The position numbers and the translations under genes are program-made. The notes below the pieces were generated by a model. It ran no database searches and had not been told where the DNA came from. It saw only the letters and a list, made by a program, of their open reading frames with translations. Below are positions 57,401 through 64,000 of a stretch of 64,000 nucleotides of DNA, piece by piece. Source of the DNA: Luzula sylvatica (taxonomy: Eukaryota > Streptophyta > Magnoliopsida > Poales > Juncaceae); contig OX326959.1 of assembly GCA_946800325.1 (NCBI GenBank), positions 9,444,501 to 9,508,500 of the forward strand, read 5' to 3'. The stretch's first letter is position 1. Every line of letters starts with the position of its first letter.

Positions 57401-57709
57401 ATTCAAATTTGAGCTTATACCGACCTGGGATTATAACTTTGCAATCTCTAATTTTTAATCGTTCTTATCATTTTTACAATTTTTGTTTACTTTGTTCTTA
57501 TGGGTTCATACTTTTTATCCGAACTTACCGGTTACACAGAATCAAATGTTGCCTTTCTCAAAGAAAGTAAAAAATAAAATACTGAACACAAAAGAAATGA
57601 ATTTGGGTTCTTTCTTTTCTGTGCATATACGTTGTGAATGCATGTCGTTGATGTACAATTAGAGACTTTACACAATTGAAATATAAATACCAGATTATTA
57701 TTAGTCATA
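54468..57709. other. Intergenic, AT-rich, no gene seen
   Basis: No long frames. Short repeats: ATCAATCG x3 near 57307-57330. 56840-57360 is a diverged duplicate of 16390-16860. A phrase TAAAATTCGAACCCGCAGGT near 55015 is tRNA-like by chance. The ORFs at 56858-57046 and 57352-57570 are AT-driven. Confidence 0.55.
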
Positions 57710-58089
57710 TATATAATGTCGATAAGAATTTAAGTTTCAGGGCTATGTCAAAAAAAAATTGAAGAAGAATTCGTCCAAAACCCTTCGTGAATACCAGATT
57801 TTTAATATGATTTTCAATTGAATTTTTATTACATTAAAAAACATAAAACATAATTACATAAAAAATTATTTTTCCTAAAAAAAGAACAATTTGATATGAT
57901 TTTTATTGATAATAACTTTTTGTAATTTTAAATCATACAAGTTTTTTAGTGTAATATTTTATTGTAAAATTATTGATCAATGGATCTGAAATCAAATCAC
58001 ATTGCTAAAAAGGAACTTTGGAGGGATTATCGTCGAGAATCCTTTGGACATTAGAGGTACCCCGAATTTAATGCTATTATTTTTAATTA

Positions 58090-58750
58090 GGAAAATGTTC
58101 AACTTCCCCCACCTTTCCCCTAGCACTCTTGATGTGCTGGCAGTATTATGTGCTGGCACTCAGGGGTGTTAATCCATAACACCATTTTTTTTGGGGTGTT
58201 AATCCATAAAACCGTTGACTTTGGGGGTGTTAATCCATAACACCGTGACAGATTCTGATTGGTTGGATCATTTACACAACTTTAATGCAACCAATAAGAA
58301 GCTGTCACGTGGCATTCGTGGGTAAATTGCGGTTCGTATGATTACTCCCGATGATTTTGGGGGTGTTAATCCATAACACCATTGACTTTGGGAGATGTTA
58401 ATCCATAAAAACAATTTTGGTGTTATGGATTAACACCCCAAAATTGTTTTATGGATTAACATTCCCCAAAGTCAATGGTGTTATGGATTAACACCCCCAA
58501 AGCCAGCGGAGTAATAATACGAACCGCAATTTACCATGAATGCCACGTGGCAGCTTTCTATTTGTTGCATTAAAGTTGTGTAAATGATCCAACCAATCAG
58601 AATCTGCCAAGGTGTTATGAATTAACACTCCCAAAATCAACGGGGTTATGGATTAACACCCAAAAAAATGGTGTTATGGATTAACACCCCAGAGTGCCAG
58701 CACATCAAGCCCTCTGGGGGACAGAAGAGGGAGAAGTACATCATCACTCA
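58090..58750. mobile_element. Foldback element, 661 bp, TSD TTA
   Basis: Comparison with D1 (TTTTTAGTTATCC) shows a 661-bp insertion flanked by TTA (58087-58089, 58751-58753). It is one long imperfect palindrome centred near 58428. Both arms carry several copies of GGTGTTAATCCATAACACC, itself nearly palindromic, and an embedded partial copy of the MITE family seen at 41256 (CCACGTGGCA, CGGTTCGTATGATTACTC). A TTA TSD would fit a PIF/Harbinger-type insertion. The composite structure is unusual. Confidence 0.82.
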
Positions 58751-59368
58751 TTATCCTCCCTTATCTTATTTGATAGTTGTACTTGATAAATAACCGTGTT
58801 AAAAATACAAATAACATAAAATGTTATCATTATTTCATTCTTTTTCTATTTGATATATTTAGTAGTATGAAATGAGTATTGGGTTTCTTTTATCTTTCAT
58901 ACTTGTTGTACTTTGGTTCTATTTATGTGCACTGGAAATTGAATCCCTTAAAATTACAGAGAAGAAATGCATGACACAAAGTACTAAGATGAATATTTTT
59001 GCGTTCAAGGAAAATATGAATTGTGTGCTCATTTAGGTCCAGTCATGTCGTTTTAGGTGCCTATAAATATTAGTTTGGAATATTAAATAAATATTTTTTT
59101 AATATAAAGTGCATACTTCCGGGTATATATTGTGATGTTATCTTGTGATATTGGTTCGAAAAAACTATAGTCATCACAAATATTTATTCACACTTTTATT
59201 TTTTATGCAATTTTTGCAATAATCATTTCTATGTTTAGATCATCGCTGATTTTTTATGGACATACTTTTTTTTATAGACATTTATTTGTCCATTTTTTAA
59301 AAATTAATTTTAAACATCTTTAAAAATTAACATTATCAAACATTTGTTATGTTTACTTCAAAATAAAT

Positions 59369-60510
<1,142 letters not shown>

Positions 60511-61060
60511 CTATTTAAGTTTTTATCATTACGCATTAATTTACATAATCGAATGTGACATTTAAAGTTCATCAACCAGTGAATTAATAATCATATGGGA
60601 TAATTTTATACATATTTTTTTACAAAACTCAAAATATCAAATTGACTCTTCCAAAACTGCAAGTATATCAATTATAATTTTTTTGTGACGGCTTTTTAAT
60701 TATGAATCCATTATGATATGATCTAATTTTGAGTTTACTTGACTGAGCAAATTGCTTTATCAGGCTATGCTCTAATGTATTTCATATCAAGGCTTGGCAA
60801 ATGTTGGTACCGGTACCGGTACCGCAACTTCAAATGTTGTATTTTGGTTGTTGAACTAGTATTTTGTTGAATTGTGTATTAAATGTGATTTGTTATGTTT
60901 GAAGAATGATGAATGATGATGCCATTATTTTTTCATGTGATATTTTTAATTTTTATACATAATGTAATGCATTTAATCATATACTTAATTGCTTCTGACA
61001 TAATCATGTATTCAAATATTACTCAAAATAAATATATAACAAGTTAAAATGTTTTCCAAC

Positions 61061-61193
61061 TGTCAATGAGTCCATAATAGAATTGGTTGAGTGTAAGACA
61101 CAAAAATCATATGTTGTGAGAGATTACAAATTTAAATCTCATTGACATCAATAAATGAATAACTACAGAGCCTTTAATATATTCTAAAAAAAT
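61061..61193 (+). mobile_element. SINE (tRNA-derived), copy in D4
   Basis: Sister of 25599-25731, flanked by tgttttc(c/t)aac (61050-61060, 61194-61204). Shared by D1 and D4 but not D2 or D3, so it inserted before D1 and D4 separated. Confidence 0.72.
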
Positions 61194-61960
61194 TGTTTTC
61201 TAACTAACTTTCAATTTTTTTTTTTATCAAATAATAATTTTCACTTTCTATTCTATAACATTAATGTATGTTTATTGATTAATTATGACAGTCATTTCCA
61301 GTTCCTTCCGGTATCTTAGCAAATGATGCCTAACTGTAATTAACATATTTGAAATTCTGCTTGTTTAAGCTAAACTGCATGCGATTTGCTCGACTCTCAT
61401 AATTAATCAATAAATTATATATATATAAAATGCACGGGCATATTGTCGGCAAATAATGTATATAGCTAGTGACTCGATACATTCTATAAGGATAAAAGTG
61501 TAAATTATATTATTTGGCTCTCTAAAAAGAAATTTATCGTATACACTTTTAGTAGTGGTTTTTATTTGACCCTCCCAATTTTTTTTCTGTCAATATAAAA
61601 AAGTTTCATGCCTTTTGTGCAAATGTACCAGTCACAGAAAATGAAATGTTCGTTTTCTCAAAGAAAAAAAATACAAAAGAAATGAATTTAGGTCCTTTCT
61701 TTTTTGTGCACATACATTGTGAATGCATGCTATTGATGTACAATTAGAGACTATACAATTAAAAAGTAAGTACCAAATTAGTATTGATCACCCATTAGGA
61801 TGAACAAGCACACACTTCATATACAACATTATAATGTTGGGGGTAATTTTTTGCATGTTCCCGAAAATAAATTAGACATACAAAAGTATAGGATATCTCC
61901 AAAAGAAAATAATTTTGAACTTAATTATTCTTACAAAATATAATATATTTTATGTTCATG

Positions 61961-63027
61961 TTAAAGGCCAAGCCCATGCCGACTCATCTGTGATTCTGTA
62001 AAAAAATGATTGATAATAGAATTAATTAGCAATAACCCGCGCAATAATTGCGTGGGACTTCATTTTTTTTTTAAATGTTTTTGTATAATTTCTTTGAATA
62101 TAATTTTTGCGGGTACATTTAAACTCAATTATATAATCATGATATGTTTGCAAATATATTGATGTTAATAAATGTTTATAATTGATAAATGTTCATGAAA
62201 TTTGTGATATATGCATTGTAATTAATAAGGGTCCATGAAATTGGTTCATCATTATAAATGTACACAAATAAATAAAGTACAACATGTTATAATTCAAAAA
62301 AAAAAAATCAAAACAAATAAAACAAAATCGTGAATAATGCACATAAAATCGAAATATATATTTAAAATGTCATCCATTAACTTAAAAAATATCATTTTTT
62401 TCTTAAAAAAAGAACACAATTGAGCAATACTTTTATACGGGGATTATATATGGAGCCCCAATAACACAAAAATAACATCGTTGATGAGGCGGCAAGAGAG
62501 GATTAAGTAGCTTAATTAGCATTATTGATTGCCTCAATTAACGATTTAATTGACCGTTTAATTGAATTGACAGGTCAACTAATATTTACTAATATTAACA
62601 TATTATAAATTATTGATGTGTTAATTAAACGTATCAATTAACATTTAATTGAGTCAATTAGAAATGCTAATCAATTCACTTTGTTACCTCATCAAGGTTA
62701 TCTTGATTAGTTTGAAAGTCAATTATATATTTCTTTCATATATCAATATGATTTGTGGTGCAATAAAAAAAAAACTCAAAAAAAAAAAAAAAAAAGACAC
62801 ACGTCTTATTGTTGTAGTATGTTCAAAATTAATACTATTGAAGGATATGACTTTACATGGCAGATACACTTTGGATATAAAAGCACATCAAATCTTATTA
62901 TTTTATAGCACTTTACTCTTCTGAAACAAGAGATTTTTTTTTTTTTTTAAAGGTATCCGACAAGCGGTCGCTTTCGTTACTGATATCTAATTTTTTTTAT
63001 GCCAAAAAAAAACCGAATCCACAATCC
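61961..63027. other. Intergenic with Helitron-like, MITE-like and LINE-tail remnants
   Basis: 62028-62055 reads, on the minus strand, CGCAATTATTGCGCGGG, spacer and CTAA, a degraded Helitron-like end. 62489-62700 is an imperfect inverted repeat (TGATGAGGCGGCAA... against its complement ending GTTACCTCATCAA), probably an old MITE. A T-run at 62935-62949 followed by CCGACAAGCGGTCGC (possible CGAC/GTCG stem) may be a very short LINE tail. The 91-residue ORF at 62649-62924 is not a gene. Confidence 0.4.
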
Positions 63028-63035
63028 CTTACAAC

Positions 63036-63673
63036 CAGGCCCGGCCCTTCTTCTATGCTAAAGAAGCAAATGTAAAAGGCCCCTCAATTTCAAAGGCCAC
63101 ATTATATTTATACATATTTGTATAAGCCCAGCCATCGCGACGGGAAAGAAAGAGGAGAAAAAAGCGATCGGCGATCGCGACGGGAACAGAAGCGCGAAAC
63201 GGAAGCGATCAACGGAAACGGAAGCGATCGACGGGAACGGAAGCGCGAAACGGAAGCGATCGCGACGGGACTGGAGCTTGGAGGCGGCGACTGGTGCTGG
63301 AGGCGGCCACTGGAAGCTGGACGTGAGCTTCGATTTCTGCGACTGCCGACTGGAGCTTTTTCTGATTTCTGTTATTTTTCCGCGATTGGATTGGAGGCTG
63401 GACTGCCGATTTCTGCGATATGTGGATTTTTCTGGAGCAGATCAGATTTCTTCTTAGATTGGTGCGCAATTGGGGCTTAATTATTTTTGAACTCTAATTT
63501 GTATTCATTCATTTCATTACGGCTTAATTAGGGCTTAATTGGATGTAAGTAGACTTGATTTTCTCTCAAATTAGGGCTTAATTACTTTTGATGATAATTT
63601 TTAAGCTTTTTTGACATAGATTATTTATCGATTATTTTTGTCAAAGGCCACTAAAATTGCCAGGCCGACCCTG
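63036..63673. mobile_element. hAT-type non-autonomous element
   Basis: 638 bp flanked by the perfect 8-bp TSD cttacaac (63028-63035, 63674-63681). The ends are inverted: CAGGCCCGGCC on the left against CAGGGTCGGCC on the complement of the right. The 8-bp TSD and CAGG-type TIR indicate hAT. The interior has a GC-rich tandem block (63140-63270, motif GGAAGCGATCG-ACGGGAAC). The overlapping ORFs of 120 and 86 residues are repeat-driven. Confidence 0.88.
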
Positions 63674-63681
63674 CTTACAAC

Positions 63682-64000
63682 ATATAGTTTTTGTACCTCA
63701 CACTCAACCAAATAGATGAGCTCATTGACAAGAGATTTTATTATTATTATATGAGCTATCATATTACTAACTAGTCAGCGAGACATCGGAAAAAACCAAA
63801 GTGTTATATTGTTAAAAACCGTTGATGTAATAAATCTCATACTGGAGCAAGATAGTCTTTACAATCCTGACTATGTGATAGGTACGGATCATAGAGCCCG
63901 TCTCAGTTAATAAAAAAAATGACGGAGTCATATAATAATTTGAATGATTTTTGAAATTTAATGATAACATGAGAATAATTAGAAGTTGAGTGAGGAATTT
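63682..64000. repeat. Segmental repeat G copy 2 and a duplicate of 29090-29160
   Basis: 63765-63830 (CAGCGAGACATCGG) matches 52845 onward. The last 90 bp (ATGATTTTTGAAATTTAATG) match 29110 onward. No gene. Confidence 0.6.

Noticed and set aside
63118..63480. 120-residue Arg/Trp-rich ORF and its 86-residue antisense partner
   Set aside because: Lie inside the hAT element and follow the GC-rich tandem repeat.

Overview
This is AT-rich nuclear DNA of a flowering plant, most likely a eudicot. The evidence is an L1-type LINE set with plant zf-RVT tails, a Copia element primed by initiator tRNA-Met, a plant-type farnesyltransferase alpha-subunit fragment, an organelle DNA insertion carrying a psbA piece, and many MITEs. 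The window is gene-poor. The only intact host genes I can support are two paralogous single-exon genes for small secreted, three-repeat Pro/Ser/Gly/His peptide precursors (877-1266 and 39458-39847, both minus strand).

Layout. 1-2150 is a segmental duplication carrying peptide gene 1; its partner is 38568-40685. 3909-6001 is a 5'-truncated LINE (A) with a 17-bp target-site duplication (TSD). 6080-15129 is a nest: a short LINE tail (D) split by an 8.5-kb Copia element (6088-14630; 1063-bp LTRs, TSD GAATG) whose coding region is decayed although its LTRs are nearly identical. 16876-21825 is a near-complete LINE (B) with an intact 1120-residue ORF2 and a truncated ORF1. 22-37 kb holds dispersed fragments of the 3' end of a protein farnesyltransferase/geranylgeranyltransferase alpha-subunit gene (best copy 36356-36782), mixed with large diverged segmental repeats named here D (four copies) and E (two copies). 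41256-41425 is an almost perfect hairpin MITE. 41936-42471 is a GC-rich minisatellite. 44-52.6 kb is E copy 2 plus D copy 3, interrupted by a Helitron-like element, LINE C and LINE F. 53948-54465 is a TIR element. 57.7-62 kb is D copy 4, into which a 661-bp foldback element, a 1142-bp organelle DNA fragment and a SINE have inserted. 63036-63673 is a hAT-type element with an 8-bp TSD.

How it fits together. Repeated local duplication created paralogous copies that serve as empty sites for one another, so many insertion boundaries can be read exactly. All six clearer LINE 3' ends carry a short stem-loop just before the poly(A), although the stem sequences differ between families. That agrees with stringent 3'-end recognition by plant L1 reverse transcriptases. 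No tRNA, rRNA, CRISPR or bacterial operon structure was seen. All similarity statements come from reading the sequence; no database was searched.
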